64,000 bases of DNA, from the NCBI GenBank assembly GCA_961205875.1, contig OY540809.1, forward strand, positions 24,378,267 to 24,442,266, read 5' to 3'. Positions 24,191 to 35,284 of this stretch are shown here, piece after piece (position 1 is the stretch's first letter; each line of letters opens with the position of its first letter). This stretch comes from Sialis fuliginosa (Eukaryota > Arthropoda > Insecta > Megaloptera > Sialidae). The notes beneath the pieces are model-generated. The model saw only the letters and a list, made by a program, of their open reading frames with translations, made no database searches and had not been told where the DNA came from. A program made the position numbers and the translations under genes.

Positions 24191-24650
24191 ATGCCTGCAG
24201 AACTCGTCTGGCATCCTAAAGGCTAGAATCGCTTACAACAGATTCCAAATTTAAAGACAAACATCATCGTTTATCTTTTTATATCAAGTTTAATATATTT
24301 AAATACTAAAATTCGGAATATCAAATATTGATTGCCACAAAATTTACATATATAATTTTCAATAGATGGCATAATAATTTGAGTACCTATTATAAACGAA
24401 GAGTAGTTCTTTGTCTAGCAAATGAATTTCAAAATATCTGTCTTTGTTTGATACATGGATAAATGATTTAAATATTATAATAATCAAATGGGAGGAGCCT
24501 ACTATGTTTGTGATAAACGAAAATGAATACAAACTGCAAGACCATTAATGCAGGTGACTGTACATGGGTATAAGAAAGTAAAAATTAATTATATAAGATT
24601 CGTTATTCATTAAATTTTATAAATTGCATTCAAAATTTTTATGTTTACTA
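24191..24650. other. AT-rich intergenic sequence
   Basis: No feature recognised. Confidence 0.35.
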
Positions 24651-24651
24651 G

Positions 24652-24700
24652 CGAACCCGTCCCGGCCTCGCACGAGAGTTTATATTTCACCCCCTGTCAT
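24652..24700 (-). mobile_element. Helitron 3' terminus fragment
   Basis: On the minus strand it reads CGAGGCCGGGACGGGTTCGC ending CTAG followed by T, in the style of a Helitron 3' end. It lies directly beside the Helitron at 24725. Confidence 0.5.
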
Positions 24701-24724
24701 GTATGGAGGGTTTTAATTGTTGTT

Positions 24725-25008
24725 TTAGCTGACCCGGCAAACGTTATTCTGCCCAAAAATAAATTTGTTCAAAAATCAAACCATAAATACATATTTTCGT
24801 AAATATATCGACTCCCGCGCCACCTACCGGGTCCATTTTTTGTAAAAATATTTATTTCTATGTAACTAACATATATTTTGAATTTGAGCCAAATCGGACC
24901 ATAAATAAACATTTTCGTAACTACCTCGACCCCAGCGCCACCTACCAGATCCACAAAAAGATAAACTTATCAAAGCACCAAACGCACCAACGTTTTTATA
25001 TATTAAGA
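24725..25008 (-). mobile_element. Short non-autonomous Helitron
   Basis: On the minus strand it starts TCTTAATATATAAAAACGTT and ends AACGTTTGCCGGGTCAGCTAA. The 3' end is nearly identical to that of the Helitron at 2440-2781. Inside are two similar GGTGGCGC blocks (near 24822 and 24940), an internal duplication. The two overlapping minus frames there are shadows. Confidence 0.75.
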
Positions 25009-25659
25009 TTACGTAAGAATAGAAAAAAATATATGAGGCTGATAGTTTTGTTCGTTTCAATAATGTGTGCATAACGAGACCAAAACGAGACAGGCAATTT
25101 TTTTAGAAAACGAGACGAGATTCACCTACTTTTTTCTTGTAACGTGTGCAGCGCTATTTTAATATAATACATACATAATATTGGTAAAAATATACAGAGA
25201 AAATTCCTTTCCATGTCAACTTTTCTTGTAAAAACTAATAAATTTTTTTTATAATTTTAAATTTGTCAAAAAATTTTGTTCAGAACTTACAAATAAATGT
25301 CTATAAATAATTTATGTTTACATTCCTGGCAAATGAAGTTCATTTAAAAAATAAAATAAAAATCATTTTAAAGGTAAAATATTAATATTCCAGTAAAAAA
25401 GTTATATTTAAATAAACATAATTATTGAAAGTCAGTTTATTTATAAGAACTGAAAATATATTTTTACAAGATGTAAATACATTTATCAAAGAGAAATGAG
25501 GTACGTAATTAACATTCGATTGATGTCTACAAAAATTAGACTATGTAGAAACGTAAGTATTTACATTTTACTTAGATACATATGGTTAATTAAACATATA
25601 CAGGATGTCTCATTCGTGTGAAATAGTACATACATACAACATAAATATTAATACAAACT
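25009..25659. other. AT-rich intergenic sequence
   Basis: Near 25610 there is an ATACAGGATGTCTCATTC string like an end of the CAGGGTG elements, without a partner. Confidence 0.35.
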
Positions 25660-26092
25660 ATTATCACCAATGATCGAAATTCGACCAATATTTTACCTAC
25701 CTTAACGGCAACATACACATTGTACACATCCACGGCACAGTACCTTACCTAACCTAACCTAACCAACAAAAATTTCCAAATAAAAACAATGCAATTGAAC
25801 GCGAATTAAAAATTCTATAGGAATTCTCTATGTTTGACAGAAACCAAAAACTATTTATTTTTGCCGATTGGTGGCGCTAGGAGTATTGCTATGCTTTAAT
25901 TGATGCGAGGGGAAATAAACAAACAGCATGAGGGGAAATCATGTGTGTATGTTAACTTTATTTTACCTGCCTTAACGGAACATACACATATGATTTTTTT
26001 GTGCACGTCTATGGGATACTACCTTTCGAAGGAAATTAGTTTCATTCACCTCCTTTTATAATAAATACTAAAAAAACGTACTACAATTTTCG
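25660..26092 (+). repeat. Dispersed repeat R2, copy 1
   Basis: Contains CGAAATTCGACCAATATTTT, then TTAACGGCAACATACACA, a run of CCTAA pentamers (25745-25764) that is absent from the other copies, then GGCGCTAGGAGTATTGCTAT and a second TTAACGGAACATACACA block, ending CCTTTTATAATAAATACT. Other copies are at 34386, 58383 and 61740. It is non-coding and its class is unknown. Confidence 0.7.
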
Positions 26093-26595
26093 ATGTTAAC
26101 GTATTAATATATATATTTCTTAATTTAACTCGGAAATATATCGTTAAACTGTCAAATATCAAAGGATTTTAAAATACACAAACATTATATTCAATTTCAA
26201 TCCATAATTATTGACCATCATGTATGTTATTTACTTTCAGGAATGAGCGAATATAATAATATTGTTTAATTTCTATCTAGCCTGTATAATATAAGTCTGT
26301 AGAATTAATTCAGGGATAGACAAATCTTATATACACTTACATACTTCAATATTAAAATTTATTAAGAAATTAAAAAAATAATTCACAGATGAAAAAATTC
26401 AAACTATATTTTTATTTTTCACAGTTTATAAATAAACACGGATCTGTTATTTTTATTTCAATAATAAAGTCACGAACCGTTGATTTTCAAAATCTAGATT
26501 ATTTTTTTGCTATATATCAAGAATGAAAACAGGTAGAATAATGAAAATATTTATACGAACATTTATCATTTTTTTATTAAACTATATAAAATTAT
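26093..26595. other. AT-rich intergenic sequence
   Basis: No feature recognised. Confidence 0.35.
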
Positions 26596-27120
26596 AAACA
26601 GGAAGAGATTGTGAGTTTGATCATTTATGTTCGAGGATCACAAAAACCACTGGACTGATTTTGATTAAGTATGCTTTGGAATTCTAAAAAGACTACCTAT
26701 ATGCACGCTATCTTATTAGGGAGCTGAGCATTAAACAAATGTTAAAAATAGGACCATGCAAATCATTTAAATCATACTTATATGGGTTTAATTAGTTTCA
26801 CTTAAAATTCCGCGACAGTATGTATCTATTTATATACAATATACCCACGCGTTTTTGAAGTTATACTTCTTAGGGCACGTTGAGGGTGAAATTTTAGTAA
26901 TGCGACGAAAATTAAATTCGCGTTGCATGCAACGATGTGCGCGCACCATGCAACGGAAAAAATCAATACTATGAAGTTAGGTTATTTCTGTTATGATAGT
27001 CGGTAAAATAGGTTTTTAGTTTTGTTTTTGCACGTTAAATGTTACTAGGACAAAGAAGTACAACTTCTAATGGGCGTACATAAGTACGCGGGCGAAGTCG
27101 CATTTATTAAATGATAGTTA
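26596..27120 (+). mobile_element. Helitron-like relative with GAAGTTATACTTCTT block
   Basis: Begins with a block around AACCACTGGACTGATTTTGA and carries GAAGTTATACTTCTTAGGGC, GGTGAAATTTTAGTAATGCG and a near-end GCGGGCGAAGTCGC. The last part resembles the tail of the Helitron-like family (GACGAAGTCGCGGGTAAC), without CAGCTAG. Parts recur at 28410-28505 and 63847-63965. Confidence 0.5.
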
Positions 27121-29280
27121 TTTTTTTATAATATAAAATAGTATTTTCAATTAATTGGTAAATAAATGATACTGAAAATATTTTATAGAGAACGTTAATA
27201 TACATATCGATAAGAAGTAGTATCTTTAATATCAAAATATGATTTGAGAATTATATTTTCATAGCACGTACAATAATCGAGAAAATTTACATAAATAAAA
27301 CATTTAAAAAATCCAATCGATTTGTGCATATCAATACAGATATAATAAAAATAAATAAATTGAGATAGTTTTGGCGCCAGCCCTGCTAAAGCTCGAAGCT
27401 CTGATGTCTGAGCTTTGTCGATAACAGAGCTTCGATGTTTGTATTGTTGTATTAAATTTGATATTGTGGCTTGTAATGTAGCTCGTAATATTAAATTAAC
27501 TAACTTAGTTAATAGAGAAGTATGTTCAAAAGGAAATTTGAATTTTAATAAGTCTTAAAAGGATAAAGGATCCAAGTATACTGCGGTGTTCATTAATTTT
27601 GTAATAATTTCTACTGTTCTGAAATTAATAATGAATTGTTATACTATATTGGGTTTTGTTGTGATATTTGTATACATACATTTCAATGATAGAACTATTC
27701 AAGAGTTGATGTGTTTTTTGTAGGTGTTAAAGGAAATTTCATTTGTTTTAGAAATAGAAAAATAGTTTACAATTAGTTGTCCGATACTTTGTCGCTTAAA
27801 AATACTATAACTCATGCATTAGGGACATGGGCGCCGGCAGGATTTCTATCAGGGGGGTGTATTTTTAAAATAAAAATTGTATTTCTTAATTTTTTCATAT
27901 GTTTTTCTTTTTTGACAAGGGGGTGCAAGTGCATCTCCTTACACCTCCCTCCCATGATTAGCGTATATACTTATACATATATAATAATAAAATATGAAAA
28001 TTTGAGGCACCGTAGTATACCTATTTGACTTTTTATTAATTTTTTTCTTTTCGCCTATTCCTAGTTCCTAATTTGAAGCATTAATTTAGGGTGGTTTCGA
28101 TACTAAATCGTCGTATGAAACGCATTAAGATTTTTTTTTTACAATTTTTTTTTTATAAAAATGTTTTTCATTTTTTTTTATGTTAGTTTGAAAAATGCCT
28201 ATTTTGGCTTCTAGACCAGAATACCCCCTTAATATATCTGCTTCCATTTTTCATTAATATTGCACAAAAATTAACTTTAAAAACTTCATTAACATATTCA
28301 CAACAGTCATCAGAAAAAAATATAAAAGTAAGGGTGCTTTAATGTTTTGAATATCCCTGACTATTAAAACAATACATGTATATTTGCATATCGCGTAAAA
28401 TTTAGGTAGATCTGTCAGACATAAAACCCATAGGTAATACAGATTTCTGTTATGATAGTCGATAAAACAAATCGCGCATACAAATGTGACACACCCATTT
28501 TTGTTATATAGATTATGATTATTTATTGCATCTTTTTGATATATTTATTGTAATTTTTGTGATTTTCTATATTTTAGCCTAACCAAAACTAATAAACATA
28601 TATTATTATCAACTTTATCCTGAATAACTATGTATATACGTAATTTTTGACAATTGTGACGTCATACGGGCATATGTTATATGTACATATTATACACCGA
28701 GTGTACAAAGTGCTTACTATCAAATTTTTAGTGCAATTTTATATAACCCTTAAATTAATACTTTAACAATAGAGCACATTACATATCATTTGACTGACTA
28801 TTATTATAATACATATGTATATGGCAGGTAATTTACGTTCAAAACGAGGTATAAATGGGGAAGTACAGCACTTCACATAAAGTAAAGAAGTATAACATAT
28901 ATACATGATACAAGACTGATGGAATTACATCCGTTCAATCGAGGTTTTACTGTAACATAATATGGATAGTGAAAGTGTTAAAATCATTGGTCAAATATAC
29001 CACATAAATGTTTAGTGTGTGAAATATAAATTAAAATTTCATAACGTTATAACACAAACATAAATAAATTAAACCGCATGTTATGTATTTATTAGCACTA
29101 ATTTCTGTACGGCACGCGCGAATGTAACATTAAAAAGAATAATTAAACCACATAAAATGTAAAAAAGGATCTAAATTAAAACTCGTACAAAACTGCAATA
29201 ATACAAACATACACATACGTTTCTACATAATAAATATAGATACACTGCCGCATGCCAGCCTAATACATACGTATCAAATT
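27121..29280. other. AT-rich sequence with repeat fragments
   Basis: 27826-27965 (GGGCGCCGGCAGGATTTC, GGGGGGTG) and 28090-28130 (AGGGTGGTTTCGATAC) look like transposon remnants. 28410-28505 shares GGTAATACAGATTTCTG with 63940. No gene was recognised; the 83-codon frame at 27777 runs over repeat DNA. Confidence 0.4.
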
Positions 29281-29282
29281 TA

Positions 29283-30080
29283 GGGTTGTCCTTTTATGAG
29301 GTTAGGACGAATTTTGACCGGACCGCCCTCCAAATTAGCTCCAAATAATTCAAAAAGAATGTGGAAAAAGTTTCAGCCCTTTATCTTATAAAATGGTCAT
29401 TACCAGAGGGGGGTAATTTTCCCTTTTAAAATACACGTGTTTTTTCGATGTTTTTTTCATATCTTGATGGATAAAGTAAACTTCTGGTTTAACGTTAACA
29501 GCTATATGGGTCATTGGGTCATTTCATTAAGAGAAAATTAAATCATTTGACAATGAAAATATTGATCTTGCAATAAAAAATTTTGATTCTAAAATTAAAA
29601 TTGAAAAAAAAATTAGTCGCGCCAGTTAGAAATTGATATCAAATGATCTTTTTTGATTTTAGAATCAATTTTTTATTTATTTCAAGATCAATGTTTTTAT
29701 TGTTAAACATTTTTCTGACAAAATTATCCAGAATTTATACCAAAAAAATAATGTGTTTTTTAATTTTCTTGATGGAATGACCCAATGACCCATATAGCAG
29801 ACAACGTTGACTCAAAAATTTACTTTATCCATCTAGATATGAAATATGAGTACCAGGGATGCTTTCATGAGTATTTTATATTTTCAGAAAGAGTTTAAGA
29901 CTCTCTAGTACGCAGGTCTTTGAAAAATCGAAAAAACAAGTGTAAATCACACCCCTCTGATAATGGCCATTTTATAAGATAGAGGGCTGAAACTTTTTCG
30001 ACATTCTTTTTGAATTATTTGGAGTTCATTTGGGGGACGGTCCGTTCAAAATTCGTCCTAACCCCATATAAGGACCACCC
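29283..30080. mobile_element. Long-TIR element with GGGTTGTCC ends
   Basis: The left end GGGTTGTCCTTTTATGAGGT and the right end, read inward, GGGTGGTCCTTATATGGGGT are flanked by TA (29281-29282 and 30081-30082). The inverted repeats run far inward: GGACGAATTTTGA, AACTTTTTC/GAAAAAGTTT, TTACTTTATCC and ATGACCCAATGACCC segments pair across the centre near 29640. About 798 bp, non-coding. Confidence 0.8.
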
Positions 30081-30085
30081 TAGTA

Positions 30086-30354
30086 TCCATACTGATATTA
30101 TAAATGCTGAATAGATCTTAATGAAATTTGTCAGGGAGATAGCATGCATCCTGAAGAAAGAGTAGGTATATCACGAAAAATTTATTAGTGTGACATTTGT
30201 ACGCGTGAAAGTTATACTTTTTTAGCGTAGACATCAACCGTTCTATCATACAGAAATCTATATTATCTATCTGTATTATTTACCTAACGTAACTTCATGA
30301 TGTTGTTTTCACTAATATAATTTAAACGCAGACGAAGTTACGGGTAACAGCTAG
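30086..30354 (+). mobile_element. Complete short Helitron-like copy
   Basis: Starts TCCATACTGATATTATAAAT and ends ACGAAGTTACGGGTAACAGCTAG. At 269 bp it is the best complete copy of the family and shows that both the ATATTATAAATG start and the GGGTAACAGCTAG end belong to one element. It lies a few bases right of the 29283 element. Confidence 0.7.
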
Positions 30355-31559
30355 ATAGGATATTGTATACTTAACAATATTTTAATTTATATTTGAATAT
30401 TCTATTCTCCAAGTTAAGTTTTAAATTAAATAAATTAATAAAAATAATTTTTAATAAGTAGGTATGATGAATAGTTATTAAATATTTTTTTAATTATTTT
30501 CTTTTAATTAACCATCGGGCATATAATAAGAGATAATATTACGTACCCCTATAAGAAATTACAAAAGGGCCACGGTTGAATAATTTCGTTCAAGAATCGA
30601 CCAAGGCTTGTCGTACCAAGGGTGACCGAGAGTTGGCCCAATCTTGGGTAAATAATAGATGACCCGAAGTTCAGTATCTGAAGGTTGACCTAAACTGAGA
30701 CCATTATTGAAAAAGCAGCACATGGATACCTACTCAAAAAAAATTTTTTTTGCTTTTAATTTTGTCAATTGTTATAAACACTTAAAATCATTATATGTGG
30801 TTCAAATGTGTTCCTTGATATCTCTAGTAACTATGAGCTCAAATTTTTACTAAATAATCTTGTTCTGATCTAACTATAATGCGATTTGAAGAAATCCCTA
30901 TTTTCGATAAAAATACAATTTTAAAATTATATTTAAAATATCTATAATATCTAAACATTTTGGACTGTAGAGTACTTGTAAATACATTTTACAAATATTA
31001 TACAAACTATTATGTTAAACAGGGATGACCATAAGCTATCTGTATTGATTTTTTATCATTAATTTAATTTCATAAAAAATATTATTGATTTAAACTTATT
31101 ACGTTACCTCTTTCTTAACAGCAATTAACGTATTTTATATTTTTTAATAAAATTTGATAATTGACTATAAAATGAACTGGCAAAACTCATATCACTCAAT
31201 CAACCTTCCCCGTATCCATACTCACCAATCCGGCGTAAAACCACGATACGACCGATGCAGTGGAAAACCCTCAAACTCACACTAACGCAGTTTTTCCCAA
31301 CTGGCGTTATGTGATGGATAATATAATTATTTTTTATGTGTGTATAGAATATCACCTTATGTAATATAATTTGATGCTATCAAATTCCTTATTTCCATTG
31401 AATTTTTTATTAGAAAATACTAACTAATATACTTTAGTATGGACTTACTATAAATCGATTATATTATGAGATAATAAACCATGTAAAATGTTTAAAATAT
31501 AAAAAAATGAATCTTTTAAATAACCATAAGTTTAAAAAAAGATAATTTTCAAATCCTAA
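30355..31559. other. AT-rich intergenic sequence
   Basis: 30565-30720 and 31200-31320 are GC-richer (GACCAAGGCTTGTCGTACC; AATCCGGCGTAAAACCACG) and do not match other parts of the window. No coding frame. Confidence 0.35.
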
Positions 31560-32012
31560 TTTATAAATATTTTTAATGAAGGGACGAAAATATTGCTAAA
31601 AAAAGAACAAAAAATACATGATAAACATTGAAATTTCGACTTTCCAGATTTTTTTGCAAATTGAATTCATTTTTACAGAGCTGTATAGAATTATAAAGTG
31701 AGCAAAAAAAAAAAAAGTATTTTTTTTTATAGTGGACTTGATAAGTCACATCATACCGTGAAATTCAAACAAATTTCCAGTTTTATAAGTTGCGAGGCTT
31801 CTCTGAGTGTAAGCTGCATCAATTTGGTCGTGTTATCGACCATTGCAATGTGTGACGAAACGTTAGCCGATAACAACGACATTGACGCGGCTTACATCAA
31901 GAAGCCAAGATTCAAATTTCCAGTTTTATTAACCTCTTTTAAAATATAACTTCTTATAAAAATTGTTCAAGACAAATAAAAATAATTTCTAAAAACCTTT
32001 AAAAATATATTG
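31560..32012 (+). mobile_element. hAT internal fragment, interrupted
   Basis: Collinear with the interior of the hAT at 57653-58240: AAAATATTGCTA, CAGATTTTTTTGCAAATTGA, GACTTGATAAGTCACAT and CCTTTAAAAATATAT segments occur in the same order. Both hAT termini are missing. It is split by the insert at 31787-31912. The 83-codon frame at 31698-31949 runs across both and is not a gene. Confidence 0.6.
31787..31912. mobile_element. 126-bp insert with 17-bp target duplication
   Basis: The insert is bracketed by a perfect 17-bp direct repeat, CAAATTTCCAGTTTTAT, at 31770-31786 and 31913-31929. Its base composition is far more balanced than its surroundings. It contains GACGAAACGTTAGCC and GACGCGGCTTACATCAAG. 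A long perfect duplication with no TIRs points to target-primed reverse transcription, so a truncated LINE, SINE or retrocopy. No A-tail is seen on either strand. Confidence 0.7.
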
Positions 32013-32200
32013 TTACGATTATTCATGATAAAATTCAGGTCCCTGCTTTAAAAAAATACAAATTTTCAACATTCCATTATCAGTAATACAAATTAAAAAA
32101 CAAGAGGCAATTTGGAAATGACCCACTAATAGTGAAAGTTCGAAGAAACCAACAGACACAAAAATTAAAAAATATAAAATGGACTTGCTATTTTTTATTA
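32013..32200. other. AT-rich spacer
   Basis: The 76-codon minus frame at 32019-32249 starts inside the neighbouring Helitron-like repeat and is not a gene. Confidence 0.35.
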
Positions 32201-32350
32201 AATCATTTTTCGGAATACAAAGTAGCCTATATCCTTCCTCAGGGTGCAAGCTATCTCCTTGTCAAATTTCATCAAGATCAGTTCAGCGGTTTAGCCATTA
32301 AACGATAACAAACAGACAGAGAGTTACTTTCGCATTTATAATATTAGTAT
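32201..32350 (-). mobile_element. Helitron-like repeat, 5' end
   Basis: On the minus strand it runs from ATACTAATATTATAAATGCG through GAACTGATCTTGATGAAATT and CCTGAGGAAGGATATAGG, then stops. Confidence 0.65.
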
Positions 32351-32364
32351 TAATTATTTTGCTT

Positions 32365-32648
32365 GTAAAACAACATTTTAATATTTACCTATTTAATCAG
32401 ATAAAATTATTTTATCTGATTAAATGGGTAAATATAATATAATAATAATATAACTCTCTTAAAATATGTATATTTGATAAAATATACATATTCTAAGAGA
32501 GTTGTAAAACAACATTTTAATATTTAACTATTTAATCAGATAAAATTATTTTATCTGATTAAATGGGTAAATATAATATAATAATAATAATATAACTCTC
32601 TTAAAATATGTATATTTTAATAAAATATACATATTCTAAGAGAGTTAT
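32365..32648. repeat. Tandem pair of double-hairpin units
   Basis: Two units, 32365-32503 (139 bp) and 32504-32648 (145 bp), are nearly identical. Each holds two hairpins: one around ATCAGATAAAATTATTTTAT (first copy about 32384-32431) and one with arms AACTCTCTTAAAATATGTAT and its near complement (first copy about 32451-32502). The second unit has one extra TAA and small loop changes. Confidence 0.85.
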
Positions 32649-32784
32649 TTCCGGGAAAGACAAAAATAGATGCATATTACAATACTTCAAAACTATGACG
32701 CTTGGCCAATATTATATTTTCATATATAAATATATCGTGACTGAAGGAGTAACATAAAAAGCTCATTTGACATTTAAAAAAAAA

Positions 32785-33033
32785 TATGTCCATAAGAGAG
32801 GGGTCCAAAAAATTTTTGGCAATGTTTGTTATAATTTTCAGTAAAAGGACTAATGAAAAGCTACATTCTGGAATTTTTCCAAAAAATTTTTTTTTTCAAA
32901 AATCTCTTCATTTCTGTTTTTCGGTCCGTATACCAAATTCCATCTTCATCGGTATAAAATTTATATAGACGGACAGATAGAGCGAAACTATAAGGGTTTC
33001 GAGTTTTCTACGGAACTGTAAAAGGCTAGAAAG
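32785..33033 (-). repeat. Dispersed repeat R3, copy 1
   Basis: On the minus strand: GTTCCGTAGAAAACTCGAAA, TTATAGTTTCGCTCTATCTG, GAAGATGGAATTTGGTATAC and GGACCTTTTTTTG-type tail. The plus-strand partner is at 55960. This CCGTAG/TATAGTTTCGC repeat type is common in insect genomes from memory; I cannot assign a class. The frame at 32786-32968 is a shadow. Confidence 0.6.
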
Positions 33034-33056
33034 CTCTGCACAAATAAATACACATA

Positions 33057-33831
33057 CAGTCGGGACTCGTTTATTCTAAGCCTTCTGAATCGTTGTGAAT
33101 CGAGGAAGACGCGGTTATTCGAAGTCGAGAGGGGCTACCACCAAGTTATGTATAGATCCTTGGCCAATCAGCGTTGGCGCGAGAATTGACGTCACCACGA
33201 AGATGTATTCAAATGTTATAAATGTATAATAGAATATCAATTACAAGAAATCCTTTATTTATTCTTGTCTTCGTATTTTTTGATATTTTAACAACATATA
33301 CAATCAAAGAAGTACAAATTCGACATTTCAAAATCATGAAAAAGCTATCACAGACAATTTTGTCTATTCGGGAAGTGTCATTTTTACTATTCTTAAGTTG
33401 GCAATACGTTCTGTGATAAATGTCTATATACCTTGCTTGGTATTTAATATTTATCGTTAATAGTTAATCGTGATAGTGAAATAATTTTACTTTACTTTCA
33501 ATTTCGAATATGGCAAAATATGAGCAAGGTGATGAGTGACGACGGTGATAAGTGTAAATTATAATATGTATGTATTCTATCTAACCTAACCTCAAATCTA
33601 TAGATATGATTTTCGTTGCGTTCGTAGCATGCAATAAGTATCAAAAAAATTAAAATCTTTTGAAAAATATTGTATAGTCAATGAGATGAATACAAATGCT
33701 CTAATTCATTTTACAAAAAATTTCAAAAATATGTTCGTTTACGCCATGACTCGAGAATGGTGGGAGGTGAAGATGGAGTAAAAATTACAAATAAACGAAA
33801 CTCGGCATTTCAAATAAACGAGTCCCAACTG
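33057..33831. mobile_element. Pogo-like MITE, 775 bp
   Basis: The ends CAGTCGGGACTCGTTTATTC and, read inward, CAGTTGGGACTCGTTTATTT are flanked by TA (33055-33056 and 33832-33833). CAG termini with a TA duplication fit the pogo/Tigger group. Near both ends are additional copies of TTATTC/TAAACGA motifs. No transposase frame was found; small frames inside are shadows. Confidence 0.85.
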
Positions 33832-33833
33832 TA

Positions 33834-34217
33834 TCTTGTATGTACGTCCTCGCACGTACACACATACTCTCTCTCTCTCACACACATATACCCACACGTG
33901 TTAACGGGGTATTCTGAGATGCGTTGCGTTCTCTCATAGTGATCATCAATCATTCTAACCTGTCCGATGCAAATACACACGCAATTTGCGTTAAATGAAT
34001 CGCTTATCATGTGAGCTAACGTTCTTCCTAATTGATGAGTGAGGAATAATAATCATCATCCGGAATGAAGTGCGGTTGATGCTGCTTTCTTCGGAGATGT
34101 TTTATTTAGATGCCATGAATAAATGATGTTTTTTTTTATATATGTGTTTGGGTCGAAGAAAATTACATTTGGTATGATTCTTCGATAGAAAAATAATGGA
34201 ATGACACATGAGAGGCT
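33834..34217. other. Non-repeat sequence with (CT)n(CA)n and a mixed-composition stretch
   Basis: 33863-33890 is a CT/CA microsatellite. 33940-34100 has balanced composition and repeats nothing else in the window (TCATGTGAGCTAACGTTC, TCATCATCCGGAATGAAG). It is a candidate for unique, possibly constrained DNA. Confidence 0.35.
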
Positions 34218-34320
34218 CGGAGCTGGGAGCGTGAGTGATTTTTACTCACGATCACGCACGCTCATGAATTTACTTTTGTTATTCACACCAGATCATGCAC
34301 TGTGGGTCACGATCTTATGA
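34218..34320. mobile_element. hAT end fragment, CGTGAGT family
   Basis: GGAGCTGGGAGCGTGAGTGA and ACTCACGATCACGCACGC match the terminal arrays of the hAT at 53409-53993. Only one end is present. Confidence 0.6.
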
Positions 34321-34385
34321 AAATTATTGAAATTAAAAAATATGTAAATTTAGTAATATCTATATTTTATATATTATACGTGAAC

Positions 34386-34553
34386 GTTGAAATTTGGCGT
34401 ACATTTTTTTAGTATTTATTATAAAAGGAAGTGAATGAAACTTATATCATTCGAAAGGTACTGTGCCATATATGTGCACAAAAAAAACATGTGTATATGT
34501 TGCCGTTAAGGTAGGTAATATTAGTCGAATTTCGACCATAGGCGATACTTGTT
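34386..34553 (-). repeat. Dispersed repeat R2, internally deleted copy
   Basis: Minus strand: GTATCGCCTATGGTCGAAAT at one end and CTTTTATAATAAATACTAAA at the other, but with only one of the two TTAACGGCAACATA blocks and no GGCGCTAGGAGTAT block between. Confidence 0.65.
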
Positions 34554-34942
34554 AGAATAAATATGACAGATTGAAATTTTTTATCTCGATGTAAAAAATT
34601 GATATTAAATTACCTAATTTATTTTTTAATGAAAATATTTCTATGGTCTAGTAATTTATAATATAAATTCATTTTGATTAAAATCTTAATTTTTACGTTA
34701 TGTTTGTTTGGAAGAGTTGTGACGACAAAATGGTCGTTACGAGAATCGGGTGCCGCTGCCTCGCTCAGTGGAGACGGGGTAGATTTTAAAAAAAAATGCT
34801 AAACAAAATATAAATTATAATACTAATAAAAGTTAACAAAAAATTGATTTGGGCGCCACGTGGTCTTTACTCAGAGGTACCACAAAACTCTGTTGATTTG
34901 GTTGACTTCTGTAGAGGGGAAGAATTTTAACGTAAGGTCTGA
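34554..34942. other. AT-rich sequence, GC-richer at right
   Basis: 34720-34780 is GC-richer (GAATCGGGTGCCGCTGCC). No feature boundaries were found before the transposon at 34946. Confidence 0.35.
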
Positions 34943-35149
34943 TAACACTGGGCAACAAAATTCGAACTTTGTCGCGCCACACGGACTTCACTTATATTTT
35001 TTACTTTGTTGGGTGACTGTTAGTGAAAATATGTAATTAAAAAAAATCTATTGGCCAAGAATTTTATTTATTGATATAATTTCAATATTTAAAAAAATAG
35101 TGAATTCCTGATACAAAAAAGCAAAAACGTCCTATTATGAATGTCCAAT

Positions 35150-35284
35150 TTAAGATTTTCTGGCATATTTAGCTTCTGGTTGGTCCCTTTTTATCGTCCA
35201 GCAGTAATCAGCCAACATCCTTGGGTTCCATTTGCCCTTATAACGTTTTTCCATCTGTGAAATGTCCTGATGGAACCTTTTCAT
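35150..35284 (-). pseudogene. C-terminal part of the same transposon protein
   Basis: On the minus strand, ATG at 35284-35282 opens a 44-residue frame to TAA at 35152-35150. It begins KRFHQDISQMEKRYKGKW and continues through PRMLADYCW and IKRDQPEAKYARK, which I recognise as the C-terminal block of the family that the upstream frame begins. Its ATG overlaps the TGA of the upstream frame (ATGA), in a different frame. Full-length relatives have some 400 residues between the two blocks, so an internal deletion joined them here. No independent role is claimed. Confidence 0.7.

Noticed and set aside
24769-25072. Two overlapping minus-strand frames with GGxGxGS strings
   Set aside because: They lie inside a short Helitron; the similarity between them is an internal duplication of that element.
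25745-25764. Telomere or interstitial telomeric tract from CCTAA repeats
   Set aside because: Only four pentamers, and short runs also occur at 6968 and 33580; too short for a telomeric block.
31698-31949. 83-codon frame
   Set aside because: It crosses the boundary between a hAT fragment and an unrelated insert, so it cannot be an old gene.
32365-32648. CRISPR array
   Set aside because: Two units only, spacers are not unique, and the DNA is eukaryotic.
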